Shown: in pieces, positions 27,335 to 36,357 of the stretch
Numbering within the stretch: position 1 is the first letter of the stretch
Layout of the letters: each line of letters begins with the position of its first letter
DNA from: JAHRVQ01 sp964548025
GTDB lineage: Bacteria > Pseudomonadota > Gammaproteobacteria > Pseudomonadales > Azotimanducaceae
Reading direction: 5' to 3'
Assembly: GCA_964548025.1 (NCBI GenBank)
Contig: CAZJRI010000011.1
Span: 1-64,000 of the forward strand
DNA length: 64,000 nt
The notes under the pieces: model-generated
Told to the model about the DNA's origin: nothing
The model's database searches: none
What the model saw: the letters and a program-made list of their open reading frames with translations, nothing else
Made by a program: the position numbers and the translations under genes

Positions 27335-27549
27335 GTGCTCAGTCCCATTTTTTATGCAGGAAAGGCAGATACTAAAGTATCCAACAAGTAGATGCACGCT
27401 GTTGGTACTGTTGGGAATTATGAAACCGCAAGCTCAATGTGCTTATCATAGCAGGACTTTTAAAATATGATGCGACCTGGTTCATGTGATGACCTAACCA
27501 AATTTTCACCCTGATCACTTTCGAGAGAGAACTTACTTCTGGAGAAACC

Positions 27550-28698
27550 ATGACCGCTATCAATCCGTTCAGGATAGAGATTCAACAACAGGATCTGGAC
27601 GACCTTAAACAACGTCTGGCACTCACCCGCTGGCCTGAGAAGGAAACACCTGTTGACTGGTCACAGGGATTACCGCTGGAATATCATCGGGAGTTCTGTG
27701 ATTACTGGTCTAATGAATATGACTGGTACAAAACACAGGAACGCCTGAATCGTTTTCCACAGTTTAAAACCACGCTTGATGATCTGGACATTCACTTCAT
27801 CCATGCACGGAGTAAATACGAGGATGCTCATCCCATCATCATCACCCATGGATGGCCGGGCTCCGTTATTGAGTTCCACAAGGTTATTGAACCCCTGACA
27901 GATCCGGAAAAGCATGGTGGCCAACCGGAAGATGCTTTCCATGTCGTTTGCCCCTCACTGCCAGGTTATGGTTTTTCAGGCAAACCAGCCTCAACGGGGT
28001 GGGATATTAATAAGATCGCTGATGTCTGGGACCGACTGATGCAAAGACTGGGATACAAGCGATATTTCGCTCAGGGCGGTGATTGGGGTTCCGTTATTAC
28101 GACAGCTATTGGTCTTCAGAATAAAGGGAATTGTGCTGCCATTCACGTAAATATGCCCATTACATCGCCGACTGAAGCTGCGGTTGCCAATCCCGATGAA
28201 AAAGACCAACGAGCACTAGCAGGCGCAGAATTCTACCAACAGTGGGATTCCGGTTATTCAAAACAACAAAGCACCCGACCCCAGACCCTGGGTTACGCGC
28301 TTGCAGATTCTCCCTCGGGTCAGGCGGCGTGGATTCTTGAAAAGTTCTACGCCTGGACTGACTGTGATGGCCATCCAGAAAATGTACTCACCCGGGATGA
28401 ACTACTCGACAATATTATGCTGTACTGGCTCACCAATTCGGGTGCATCTTCTGCCCGCTTATACTGGGAGAGCTTTGAGAAACTGTTTAACGACGAAGGT
28501 GAATCTATTGTCAGAATGCCAGCCGGTTGCAGCATTTTCCCTGGAGAAGTCATACCAACACCAAGATCCTGGGCAGAGCTACGCTACGGGAATATTCAGT
28601 ATTGGAATGAACTGGACAAGGGCGGGCATTTTGCCGCTTTCGAACAACCTGAACTCTTTGTGAACGAAGTTCGTCAGTGTTTTCGGGAGATTGGCTAG
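27550..28698 (+). CDS. Epoxide hydrolase (EH N-terminal, alpha/beta hydrolase fold)
   Basis: A 382-residue microsomal-type epoxide hydrolase opening epoxides to diols through an aspartyl ester. The N-terminal EH domain (NPFRIEIQQQDLDDLKQRLALTRWP) is followed by the oxyanion motif HGWPGS (about 100), the nucleophile Asp in GGDWGS (about D178) and the His in KGGHFAAFEQPE. The lid Tyr candidates are in the helical region near LYWESF. ATG at 27550 has GGAG 7 nt upstream. It is divergent from the P450 gene, and a P450 producing an epoxide that this enzyme opens is a sensible but unproven link. Confidence 0.92.
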   Translation: MTAINPFRIEIQQQDLDDLKQRLALTRWPEKETPVDWSQGLPLEYHREFCDYWSNEYDWYKTQERLNRFPQFKTTLDDLDIHFIHARSKYEDAHPIIITHGWPGSVIEFHKVIEPLTDPEKHGGQPEDAFHVVCPSLPGYGFSGKPASTGWDINKIADVWDRLMQRLGYKRYFAQGGDWGSVITTAIGLQNKGNCAAIHVNMPITSPTEAAVANPDEKDQRALAGAEFYQQWDSGYSKQQSTRPQTLGYALADSPSGQAAWILEKFYAWTDCDGHPENVLTRDELLDNIMLYWLTNSGASSARLYWESFEKLFNDEGESIVRMPAGCSIFPGEVIPTPRSWAELRYGNIQYWNELDKGGHFAAFEQPELFVNEVRQCFREIG

Positions 28699-28832
28699 TA
28701 GCTACCTGATATCATCCAGCGACAAAAATTACGACAGATTCAATCGTGACGAGAAAGGTCAGACCCCGGTTCGGACTGCGGTTAGTCACCGTAATTCAGT
28801 TAGCACTGGAGTATCGTAACAATACCTGAATT

Positions 28833-29837
28833 TCACGGTGCTACACCATAAACAAAATTCGCGGTGCTGGCAGACTGAGGGTTGCGGATCTGATCAAGAC
28901 CTCGCGCAGCCGCAGACCTTACTTCCGCCACCGGATCGTCCAGAGCAATGGTCAGCTTTTCTATCGCTGCATCTGCGCCTGTATTACCCAGTGCCTGCGC
29001 AGCACGCATACGTACCTCACTGTTGTTATCATTCAATGCAATCGACAATGTATCAACCGCAGCAGGACTCCTGGTTCGACCCAATTGTTGTACGGTTCGA
29101 CTTCGAACGCCACCGTCGGCATCTGTCAGACCGGTTGCCAGTTTGCTGATAACATTCTTCATCGGATTGTCATCGGCTCTGGCTTCCAGAGAGCGAGCAG
29201 CAGCAATTGCAATCGCTTCGTTGTCATGGTCTGCGTATTCGTACAATAGCGAATCGACGTCGAGACCATCAGCATCAGCCAGCAGATCAATTGCACGTTC
29301 AGCCATAAACTGAGAACGCCGGTCATTACCTATTGCTGATACCAGATTTCGAACTGCCCCCGTTGCCTGCTCATCCTGTAATTCAATCAGGGTTTCAATC
29401 GCCATCAGTTGCATTGGCGGCATAGGGGATTTGATCAGCTCACGTGCCTGACTCAGTCGAATCTCAGGGTCAACTGTTGGATCTCTTAGCTGATTAAACT
29501 GTTGAAAACCGATTGGACCACCTGAGTAACTCTGTACACGATGAGCCGTTTGAAGCGGTAACTCGTCTTGTGACTCCATTCCCTCCGCCTTCTGTTCAGG
29601 TATCGGCTGTGGTAAACCTGCGTCCCGGCCAGCCATTTCCAGTTGCGTAATTCGCTCCTCAATTAAGGCAAGTCTGTCGGATATATCCGCCGATTGTTCC
29701 TGTCTCGACAAAAGCGCATAGCTCAGCGCGAAGGTAGTTCCCAGAAAAACTGCGAACAATACAGCAAGCAAAATAGACTTCGATATCACATCCAATTCCT
29801 CCTGAATCAATGACCAGCTACTGGTCTTTCTACTCAA
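28833..29837 (-). CDS. Membrane-anchored HEAT-repeat protein
   Basis: 334 residues. An N-terminal helix (SILLAVLFAVFLGTTFALSYALL) anchors a probably periplasmic protein. A short coiled coil (SDRLALIEERITQLEMA) and a Pro/Glu-rich linker follow, then about six HEAT-like repeats in residues 120-334, such as VRSRTVQQLGRTRSPAAVDTLSIALNDN (shown in part) and VRMRAAQALGNTGADAAIEKL. HEAT solenoids bind proteins or act as scaffolds; no enzyme motif is present. It stands alone between the epoxide hydrolase and an esterase. Function is unknown. Confidence 0.8.
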   Translation of the reverse strand: MSRKTSSWSLIQEELDVISKSILLAVLFAVFLGTTFALSYALLSRQEQSADISDRLALIEERITQLEMAGRDAGLPQPIPEQKAEGMESQDELPLQTAHRVQSYSGGPIGFQQFNQLRDPTVDPEIRLSQARELIKSPMPPMQLMAIETLIELQDEQATGAVRNLVSAIGNDRRSQFMAERAIDLLADADGLDVDSLLYEYADHDNEAIAIAAARSLEARADDNPMKNVISKLATGLTDADGGVRSRTVQQLGRTRSPAAVDTLSIALNDNNSEVRMRAAQALGNTGADAAIEKLTIALDDPVAEVRSAAARGLDQIRNPQSASTANFVYGVAP

Positions 29838-30053
29838 GGTCCAGATAAAACTTCAAAGTTAGAGCACAAATTGCAGGCTAAGTTCTATTGCTTTCAGCCG
29901 AATTCGTCGAAAACGAATCCCGACACCGACCCGGCTGGCATAAGATGCACCTATGAATTGAGGTAACCAGGTGCTTGAATGACCTTCGGATAAGTCGATA
30001 GGCTATCAATCTTGAACCTTATCTGGCTATCCTCTGCCTTGCTGGAGGGCAAA

Positions 30054-31097
30054 TTGAACTATAAACAATTTCTGATCATTCTCTTTCTGACTTCGGTCAC
30101 TGCCTGCTCAGAGGAAATCCCGGAGCGCTTGGAGAACAATGATCCAGCAAAATACACGGTAGTCAAAGATGTCCTCTGGGCATCGCCGGATGGCTTTGAC
30201 CTGACCATGGACATCTACACACCTGCCTCAGGGAAGGTTACTTACCCGGTTTTGATGATATTTCACGGTGGCGGATGGCTCATTAACAACAAGTCCATTA
30301 TGGATCAGGCATCGGCATACCTGGCGACCAACAGTGAATACGTAATTTGCAATGTTAATTACCGATTGCTGGGTGATGCAGACAATACCGTTACACTGGA
30401 TCAGATAGTTGAAGACGTTTTTGGCGCAGTACTCTGGGTAAAGACTCATATAGGAGATTACAAAGGAGACTCAGCAAAAATTGCAGTAACCGGAGACAGT
30501 GCCGGTGGACATCTCTCTGCCATGATTGTGAATCTGGGGCATCGATTGAGTTCCACGGGATATTCAGAACAGTCACTCACCTTCACGCCATCGTATTTAC
30601 CCGATGACATCACAGCAGAGCAGGTTGCAGAACAGGAGGGCTTGTCTGTGCAGGCTGCCATCTTAAGTTATGGTGCTTATGATGTTTATAACTCCGGACT
30701 GAACGGATTCGAAAGCTGGAAGAATCCTTTCTGGTTGATGGGTGGTTCAATGGCTAGAGGTATATTCGGTGATGACTTCAACGCGAAGGACAACCCCGAC
30801 CTATACAAGGGCGTATCTCCCGTTTACCACATCCCCGACGTCAGCGAGCGTTTGTTGCCACCGCAACTACTGACAGCAGGCAGTGAAGACAACCTGGTTA
30901 CACCCGAGTCTGTCAAAGACTATATGATGAAGCTACAGCAAGCAGGTCACTCCGCTGAATACTGGGAATATGAAGGCAGACCACATGCATTTCTGGATTC
31001 CGGGTCCAATGCCCTGTTTGACCTCAGTTTCGAAAAGGACGCGCCACCAGCGCTCGATGTCATGATCAGTTTTCTTGATAAAGTGTTCTACAAATGA
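30054..31097 (+). CDS. Lipoprotein alpha/beta hydrolase (BD-FAE/acetyl esterase-like)
   Basis: About 347 residues. The start is taken at TTG 30054, with a strong SD (GGAGGG) 4 nt upstream; it gives a clean lipoprotein signal NYKQFLIILFLTSVTAC with the lipobox Cys. A longer frame from TTG 30012 has no SD. The hydrolase domain has HGGGW as the oxyanion motif, GDSAGG as the nucleophile elbow, and a likely catalytic pair in AGSEDNLV and RPHAFLDS. This matches carbohydrate or small-ester esterases of the hormone-sensitive-lipase/BD-FAE type, exposed at the envelope. It converges with the metallo-hydrolase gene, with only a few bases between stops. Confidence 0.88.
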   Translation: MNYKQFLIILFLTSVTACSEEIPERLENNDPAKYTVVKDVLWASPDGFDLTMDIYTPASGKVTYPVLMIFHGGGWLINNKSIMDQASAYLATNSEYVICNVNYRLLGDADNTVTLDQIVEDVFGAVLWVKTHIGDYKGDSAKIAVTGDSAGGHLSAMIVNLGHRLSSTGYSEQSLTFTPSYLPDDITAEQVAEQEGLSVQAAILSYGAYDVYNSGLNGFESWKNPFWLMGGSMARGIFGDDFNAKDNPDLYKGVSPVYHIPDVSERLLPPQLLTAGSEDNLVTPESVKDYMMKLQQAGHSAEYWEYEGRPHAFLDSGSNALFDLSFEKDAPPALDVMISFLDKVFYK

Positions 31098-31100
31098 AAC

Positions 31101-32066
31101 CTAGAGTTTGACGGCTTCAGCATAACGAAGTTGTTGGAGTTCAGCCGGTAATACCAATTGCCCGAGTTCGAATGCAAAAGACGGCGTGAACTCAACCAGT
31201 AATTTGCTTTGTTCTACTTCACCCAGGCGACCAAACAGGTTGTCATGATGAACCGTATATACCTTTGATGCTTCAGTCTTTAGCACCATCTCATCAATAT
31301 ACGCCTGCTGGTAGTCATACGACTGCCCGCTCAGACCACCGGTGCCTAAAAAGACGGTATCGACTTTGACACCATCCATGGCACCCGGTACATACCCTGC
31401 ACTACCCTGAACCAGCACGTTACCCCCAGGGTGCTCAATGAGAATTGAAAAGGCTTTACCCAACTGCCAGGCGGTATACGGAGCGGGTAATTCAAATGGT
31501 TCTTCGACAACGCCGTTAATACCAGCATTGGTCGGCAATGGGGCGTGTTTCGATTCGTAGAAAGTGACGGTGAACTGGCCGAATTGATAAGGCGTTCCTG
31601 CTTCAATTACCTGAATTTGTGACTCATTCAGGTTTGAACTGCGCCCAATATTCGCGGTTGACTCAGATCCAAGTAACATGGCGCCGGTTTGCTTCGCCAC
31701 CTCACCACTGTCCATCGCATGATCGTAGTGGGAATGTACCGGCATAATGGCGGCGAGACGAGTGACGTTATGATCCGCAAGCACAGCACTGATGGTTTCA
31801 ATCTCCGGTGCAACGGCTCGCTCCAGCACCAGGTCCAACAGGCCTGGACGTGAAAAGAAACCATCGGTCATGATCTGCGTTTGACCATCATCAATCAGCA
31901 AAGTGGTGACGCCAAACCATTTCACCGTCACCCCTCCGTTATTGACCGGTGCCGGATCAGCGTAGGGAATACCAACATCCGCCATACCGGGTCGGGTCAG
32001 ATACCATCCCACAAGCATCAGCAGCACAACCAGTAATCCAATAGCAAGCGGTTTCAGAATTCTCAT
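31101..32066 (-). CDS. Metallo-beta-lactamase-fold hydrolase, membrane-anchored
   Basis: About 321 residues. An N-terminal hydrophobic segment (LAIGLLVVLLMLVGWYL) anchors or exports it. The metal motif HSHYDHAMD fits HxHxDH of the MBL fold, and later His candidates are in YESKHAPL and TVHHDNLFG. The family includes lactonases, phospholipases and esterases; the substrate is not evident. ATG at 32066 is preferred: AGGA lies 5 nt upstream, whereas the longer frame starts with a GTG at 32078 that overlaps the SD. Confidence 0.87.
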   Translation of the reverse strand: MRILKPLAIGLLVVLLMLVGWYLTRPGMADVGIPYADPAPVNNGGVTVKWFGVTTLLIDDGQTQIMTDGFFSRPGLLDLVLERAVAPEIETISAVLADHNVTRLAAIMPVHSHYDHAMDSGEVAKQTGAMLLGSESTANIGRSSNLNESQIQVIEAGTPYQFGQFTVTFYESKHAPLPTNAGINGVVEEPFELPAPYTAWQLGKAFSILIEHPGGNVLVQGSAGYVPGAMDGVKVDTVFLGTGGLSGQSYDYQQAYIDEMVLKTEASKVYTVHHDNLFGRLGEVEQSKLLVEFTPSFAFELGQLVLPAELQQLRYAEAVKL

Positions 32067-32252
32067 TTCATTCCTCACTTAGATATTCGCAAAATGCCAG
32101 AGCGTTGCGGCAGGTGCAAGGCCCGGTGAAGAGATGAGCGCATTAGCTGGCAGCTACGAGCTGGCAGTTACGAGCCGGGTTCTTTCTCACCCGTGCTCCC
32201 CATTTCAATATTTGTTATAACGTGAAGCACATTGAGTTCAGGAGCAACGGTT

Positions 32253-32729
32253 ATGAGTAATGTCGACCTTGAAAGCAGAATTCAGCAGCTTGAAGATATC
32301 GAGGCAATTCGAAAGCTTAAACATCATTATTGCGCACTTTGCGACAATGACTATGAGGCGGATGCGCTCGCGGCCCTCTTTACAGAATCAGCCGTATGGG
32401 ATGGCGGGTCATTGGGGTATGCCAGTGGTCGCGAGGCAATCCGCAAGTTCTTCCAGACAAGTCCAGAGGTTGTGAAACTGGCTATACACCATGTGACAAA
32501 TCCAATCATTGAAGTGAAGGGAGATACAGCGACCGGTAAGTGGTATTTGTGGCAACCCATGGTGCTGAATGAAGGCGACACTGCCATGTGGCTGGCGTCC
32601 CGGTACAGTGACGAATATGTGCGCATTGACGGCAAATGGATGTTCGCCAATGTCCACCTGGATAACCGGCTGTTCTCACCCTACGATGAAGGTTACGGCA
32701 AGGTGCCAATGACCGAGTTGCCGACATAA
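32253..32729 (+). CDS. NTF2-like/SnoaL-family protein
   Basis: A 158-residue single-domain cone-fold protein. RIQQLEDIEAIRKLKHHYC is the usual first helix, and DALAALFTESAVWDGG and GKWYLWQPMV follow the SnoaL_4 / bile-acid dehydratase-like pattern. Members act as small cyclases, dehydratases or ligand binders. ATG at 32253 has CAGGAG 8 nt upstream; a GTG-type start at 32232 would add seven residues. It is 33 bp upstream of a second NTF2-like gene, so the two are probably in one operon. Confidence 0.85.
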   Translation: MSNVDLESRIQQLEDIEAIRKLKHHYCALCDNDYEADALAALFTESAVWDGGSLGYASGREAIRKFFQTSPEVVKLAIHHVTNPIIEVKGDTATGKWYLWQPMVLNEGDTAMWLASRYSDEYVRIDGKWMFANVHLDNRLFSPYDEGYGKVPMTELPT

Positions 32730-32762
32730 ATGGATTTAAGATAGTTAACTGGAGGGTGGGTA

Positions 32763-33176
32763 ATGACACGTGAGGATATAATTGCAGCAGCTCAGAAGTT
32801 CTATTCCCTGGCGATGTCCGACGTTGACAGCCTGATTGCCGAAGGCGGCATCTCAAGTGATTTTGTGCTTGAAAATTATCTGCCGTCCATCATTCCATTT
32901 GGTGGAAAGTTCGAAGGGCAGGATGGATTGCTAACTTATCTCAGTGGTTTCGATGGTGCCATTGATATCACCGATTTCAATATCACGGAAATGCTCGTGG
33001 ACGGCCAGAAAGTAACTGTGACCGGGAGTGAGACCAGCAAGGTGATTCCAACTGGTAAGGTCTACAAGATGGACTGGGTGCACATCCTGCATATTAACGA
33101 CAGCGGTCAGATTTGTTATTTGCATGAATACAACGACACTGCCGTGATGCAGACGGCCTTTCAGGTCAATCTCTGA
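32763..33176 (+). CDS. Second NTF2-like/SnoaL-family protein
   Basis: A 137-residue NTF2-like protein (REDIIAAAQKFYSLAMSDVD, later MDWVHILHINDSGQICYLHEY). It differs enough from its upstream neighbour that the two are not recent duplicates. ATG at 32763 has GGAGG 7-8 nt upstream. Function is not assigned; it may be a ketosteroid-isomerase-like enzyme or a binding protein. It belongs to the catabolic-looking cluster with the sulfatase and acyl-CoA dehydrogenase that follow. Confidence 0.85.
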   Translation: MTREDIIAAAQKFYSLAMSDVDSLIAEGGISSDFVLENYLPSIIPFGGKFEGQDGLLTYLSGFDGAIDITDFNITEMLVDGQKVTVTGSETSKVIPTGKVYKMDWVHILHINDSGQICYLHEYNDTAVMQTAFQVNL

Positions 33177-33267
33177 TCGATGTACCCTGGCAGTCCGAAT
33201 AGACCAGGTTCACTAAAGCAGAATAGATTGTCAGTTTAGCTATGCGGACAAAAATCAATCCAGGTCA

Positions 33268-33411
33268 ATGACAGGATTGTGGTTGCACTCTGCCTTTATT
33301 GCACCACAGATGCTGGACATCGCACATGTCGTGAAGCTGGAATCCTCCAACTGGGAAATCTATCTTGAAGCCATTGAAGAGGCAGGTAAAAACCCCTGGA
33401 CTGTACAATGA
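33268..33411 (+). CDS. Small ORF or gene remnant (47 residues)
   Basis: In the 279-bp gap before the sulfatase an ATG-started frame encodes a 47-residue peptide with protein-like composition (HSAFIAPQMLDIAHVVKLE, SNWEIYLEAIEEAGKNPW). It has no clear SD and I do not recognise the family. The frame is open a little further upstream (to 33217). It could be the degraded C-terminus of an older gene or an unknown small protein. Confidence 0.25.
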   Translation: MTGLWLHSAFIAPQMLDIAHVVKLESSNWEIYLEAIEEAGKNPWTVQ

Positions 33412-33455
33412 AAAGTGCATGTGGCTGAATCATCAGAAAAAGGAGGCGAGTGGTA

Positions 33456-34961
33456 ATGAGTAAGAAGCCCCATATTCTTATCTTCAACCCGGACCAATGG
33501 CGGGCGGATGTCATGGGGCATTTTGGCAATCCCGCTGCACTGACACCAAATCTGGATAAACTTGTTTCCAATGATGCGGTATCTTTCCACAACGCTTTTG
33601 CACAGGCAACGGTATGTACACCCAGTCGCTGCTCCTACATGACCGGTTTGTATCCACATACAAATGGCCATCGCACAATGCATTATATGCTTCGGGATTC
33701 TGCAAACGATGACAATCTGCTGCGTGTACTAAAAGAGAATGGCTATTTTGTCTGGTGGGGCGGCAAAAACGATCTGATCGCAGGCCAGGATGGACCAGAT
33801 AAACACTGCAGTCTGGCATTTAAAGCTCATCGCGAAGACTATGAACGTTGGGGATATACACCAAGAACAGGCAGCCATGGCGGAGACCTGAGCTGGCGAG
33901 GTGAGCCGGATGGAGATAATTACTACAGTTTCTATAAAGGGCGGCTCGACCCCGGTGACAAGGACATCTACTTCGATCATGACTGGGCAATGGTTTATGG
34001 GGCGCTGGATTTTATCCGGAACTACGATGACGATGCACCCATGTGCATCTTCCTGCCGATTGGCTATCCGCATCCTCCTTATTGCGTTGAAGATCCCTGG
34101 TACAGCGCCATTGACAGAAGAACGATACCCAAACGGACGACGATAAAAGACTGGAAAGGCAAACCGGCTATTTTGCAACATATCTTCGAAGGTCAGCAGA
34201 TGCAGAACTGGACCGAAGAGCGCTTCACAGAACTTCGTGCCACCTATTATGGTATGTGCGCTCGTGTTGATCACCAGTGGGGTTTATTGGAGATGGCATT
34301 ACGTGATCGCGGTATCTTTGATGATACAGCGGCTTTCATTTTTTCAGATCATGGCGACTTTACTGGTGATTATGGTCTGGTTGAGAAGACTCAAAACACC
34401 CTTGAGGACTGCCTCACAAACGTACCCTTTATCGTCAAGCCACCAGCCGGAAAATCTACTCAATCCGGGACAAGAGACGCACTTGTTGAACTCGTGGATT
34501 TCCCTGCGACCGTTTATGCAATGGCTGATATTGATCCTGGATACGCCCACTTTGGCAGGGATCTCACTCACCTCTTTGCAGGAGATCAGGTACATCGAGA
34601 AGCAGTATTTGCCGAAGGTGGTCGGCTTCTCGGTGAAACCCTCGCTTCGGAGAAAGAAAGTTTTAATGAAGAAAGCATGTATCTTCCGAGAATAAGGGCG
34701 CAACTGGACGATTCAGCGCCTCTAAAACACGGAAAAGCGACCATGTGTCGAACTTCACGATACAAGTATATCCGTCGACTGTATGAAGATGATCAACTCT
34801 TTGATATCAGGGAAGATCCAATGGAACTTAACAATATCGTTAGTGAACCCGAGGCCGCAACAGTTCTGATGGAGATGCGGGAGCAAACGCTCGATTGGTA
34901 TCAATCCACATGTGATACCGTGCCCACTGACCCTGATTCCCGATTCTTTCAACTCCGATAA
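33456..34961 (+). CDS. Sulfatase / phosphonate monoester hydrolase-type hydrolase (cytoplasmic)
   Basis: A 501-residue type I sulfatase-family enzyme. The signature CTPSR (Cys at about 54) is the site of formylglycine conversion, and the metal-binding segments include NPDQWRADV near the N-terminus and FSDHGDFTGDYGLVEK later. It lacks a signal peptide, unlike most polysaccharide sulfatases, which favours a cytoplasmic choline-sulfatase or phosphonate-monoester-hydrolase-like role. ATG at 33456 has AGGAGG 9 nt upstream; a GTG at 33450 is too close to it. A formylglycine-generating enzyme is not in the window. The neighbours suggest sulfate-ester or similar small-molecule catabolism. Confidence 0.9.
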   Translation: MSKKPHILIFNPDQWRADVMGHFGNPAALTPNLDKLVSNDAVSFHNAFAQATVCTPSRCSYMTGLYPHTNGHRTMHYMLRDSANDDNLLRVLKENGYFVWWGGKNDLIAGQDGPDKHCSLAFKAHREDYERWGYTPRTGSHGGDLSWRGEPDGDNYYSFYKGRLDPGDKDIYFDHDWAMVYGALDFIRNYDDDAPMCIFLPIGYPHPPYCVEDPWYSAIDRRTIPKRTTIKDWKGKPAILQHIFEGQQMQNWTEERFTELRATYYGMCARVDHQWGLLEMALRDRGIFDDTAAFIFSDHGDFTGDYGLVEKTQNTLEDCLTNVPFIVKPPAGKSTQSGTRDALVELVDFPATVYAMADIDPGYAHFGRDLTHLFAGDQVHREAVFAEGGRLLGETLASEKESFNEESMYLPRIRAQLDDSAPLKHGKATMCRTSRYKYIRRLYEDDQLFDIREDPMELNNIVSEPEAATVLMEMREQTLDWYQSTCDTVPTDPDSRFFQLR

Positions 34962-35080
34962 CGGGCAACCCGGGAGGCTGATTCCATTATAAACAACAGT
35001 ATTCTGGACTGTCGTAGATGTCTGGGATATCTTCGTCAGGCAACAGGCATACGAAATGAGAACAGCCTAAGGAGAATACA

Positions 35081-36310
35081 ATGAGTGAATATATTGAACT
35101 GCCCGTAAATGGACTTGAACCTCCCTTAACCGAAGAAGAACAAGCGATTCAGGACACGACCCATCGATTTGCCGCTGAGGTAATGCGACCTGCGGGAATC
35201 GAACTGGACAAACTGCCCCCGGATGAAGTTATCGCGCCTGATTCCATTTTGTGGGAGGTGCTCGACAAGGCAAACGATCTTGGCCTGAGCCTCACTCAAA
35301 TGACCGACATGGATCCGGTGGCGAGAGTTAAGTTGCTGGCGATTGCATCTGAAGAACTGGCCTGGGGTGATGCAGGACTTGCCGGTGCTATTTTAGTCAA
35401 TCAATTCCCCATTATGTATTCAATGATGGCCGGTAATGAGGAGATGGTGGAGTACTGCGACGGAAAGCTCGGTTGTTGGGCGATAACCGAACCGGATCAC
35501 GGCAGCGACATGCTCGATGCCGATGCTTCCATCCAGCATCCTCAGGGCGAATATGGTCAACCTAACTGTGTTGCCCGTATTGATGGGGACAACGTGGTTA
35601 TAAATGGTCAGAAGGCAGCCTGGCCGTCCGGATCACTAACGGCAGAGGTCTGTGCCCTTTACTGCCACGCAGATATTAACGGCAAAGTCGGACCAGGTAT
35701 GGCCGTCATCGTGCCCCTCAATTCAGATGGTGTCAGCCGAGGTCAACCGCTCGATAAGATGGGACTGCGGGCCATGAATCAGGGTGAATTATTCTTTGAC
35801 GACGTTGTTGTGCCCATCTCGCATATCCTGGCAGATTCAAATACCTACCAGGAGCACAGTTACGAAATGTTATCCGAGGCTAATCCACAAGTTGCAGTTA
35901 TGTTTCTGGGCGTTGCACGAGCGGCTTATGAACTGGCGCTTGCCTATGCCCATGAGAGAAAACAGGGTGGCGTGCCTATTATCAAACACAGTAGTGTTCA
36001 ATATCGCCTGTTTCATATGTTCCGCAAGATTGAGGCAGCGCGTGCCTTGACTCGAAGGGTTATGGAATACAACGTCACGGCGCCAAAACCGGCATTGCAC
36101 GGGTCCTGTAGTGCAAAGATCACGGCTACCCAGACCGCATTTGAGGTAGCAAGTGATGCACTGCAGATTTTTGGCGGTAATGGCATGACCAAAGCGTATC
36201 CCATGGAAAAACTGCTGCGTGATGCGCGTTCGGGATTGATTGCCGATGGTTGCAACGAAATACTGGCACACAAGAGTGGTGCCATGCTGGTGAATCCTGC
36301 TTTGTTTTGA
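35081..36310 (+). CDS. Acyl-CoA dehydrogenase family protein
   Basis: A 409-residue FAD flavoprotein of the acyl-CoA dehydrogenase fold. ITEPDHGSDML and MNQGELFFDDVVVP mark the middle beta domain and DALQIFGGNGMTKAYPMEKLLRDA (shown in part) the C-terminal helical domain. The usual base Glu near the C-terminus may be the Glu of DGCNEI. ATG at 35081 has AAGGAG about 7 nt upstream. It follows the sulfatase by 119 bp on the same strand and probably belongs to the same catabolic cluster. Substrate unknown. Confidence 0.9.
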   Translation: MSEYIELPVNGLEPPLTEEEQAIQDTTHRFAAEVMRPAGIELDKLPPDEVIAPDSILWEVLDKANDLGLSLTQMTDMDPVARVKLLAIASEELAWGDAGLAGAILVNQFPIMYSMMAGNEEMVEYCDGKLGCWAITEPDHGSDMLDADASIQHPQGEYGQPNCVARIDGDNVVINGQKAAWPSGSLTAEVCALYCHADINGKVGPGMAVIVPLNSDGVSRGQPLDKMGLRAMNQGELFFDDVVVPISHILADSNTYQEHSYEMLSEANPQVAVMFLGVARAAYELALAYAHERKQGGVPIIKHSSVQYRLFHMFRKIEAARALTRRVMEYNVTAPKPALHGSCSAKITATQTAFEVASDALQIFGGNGMTKAYPMEKLLRDARSGLIADGCNEILAHKSGAMLVNPALF

Positions 36311-36320
36311 AAAAGCGGTC

Positions 36321-36351
36321 AAGACCCGCTTAATTGCGGGTCTTGTTTAAC
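36321..36351. terminator. Bidirectional terminator between convergent genes
   Basis: A 9-bp perfect inverted repeat AAGACCCGC / GCGGGTCTT with a loop of 6 nt, flanked by AT-rich sequence, sits between the stops of the acyl-CoA dehydrogenase and the convergent aminotransferase. T runs are short, so efficiency is uncertain. Confidence 0.7.
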
Positions 36352-36357
36352 CAGCAT

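Noticed and set aside
28740..28800. Third copy of the structured repeat flank (GGTCAGACCCCGG)
   Set aside because: Only short GACCC-type similarity; none of the outer 19-bp arm or inner stems is present.
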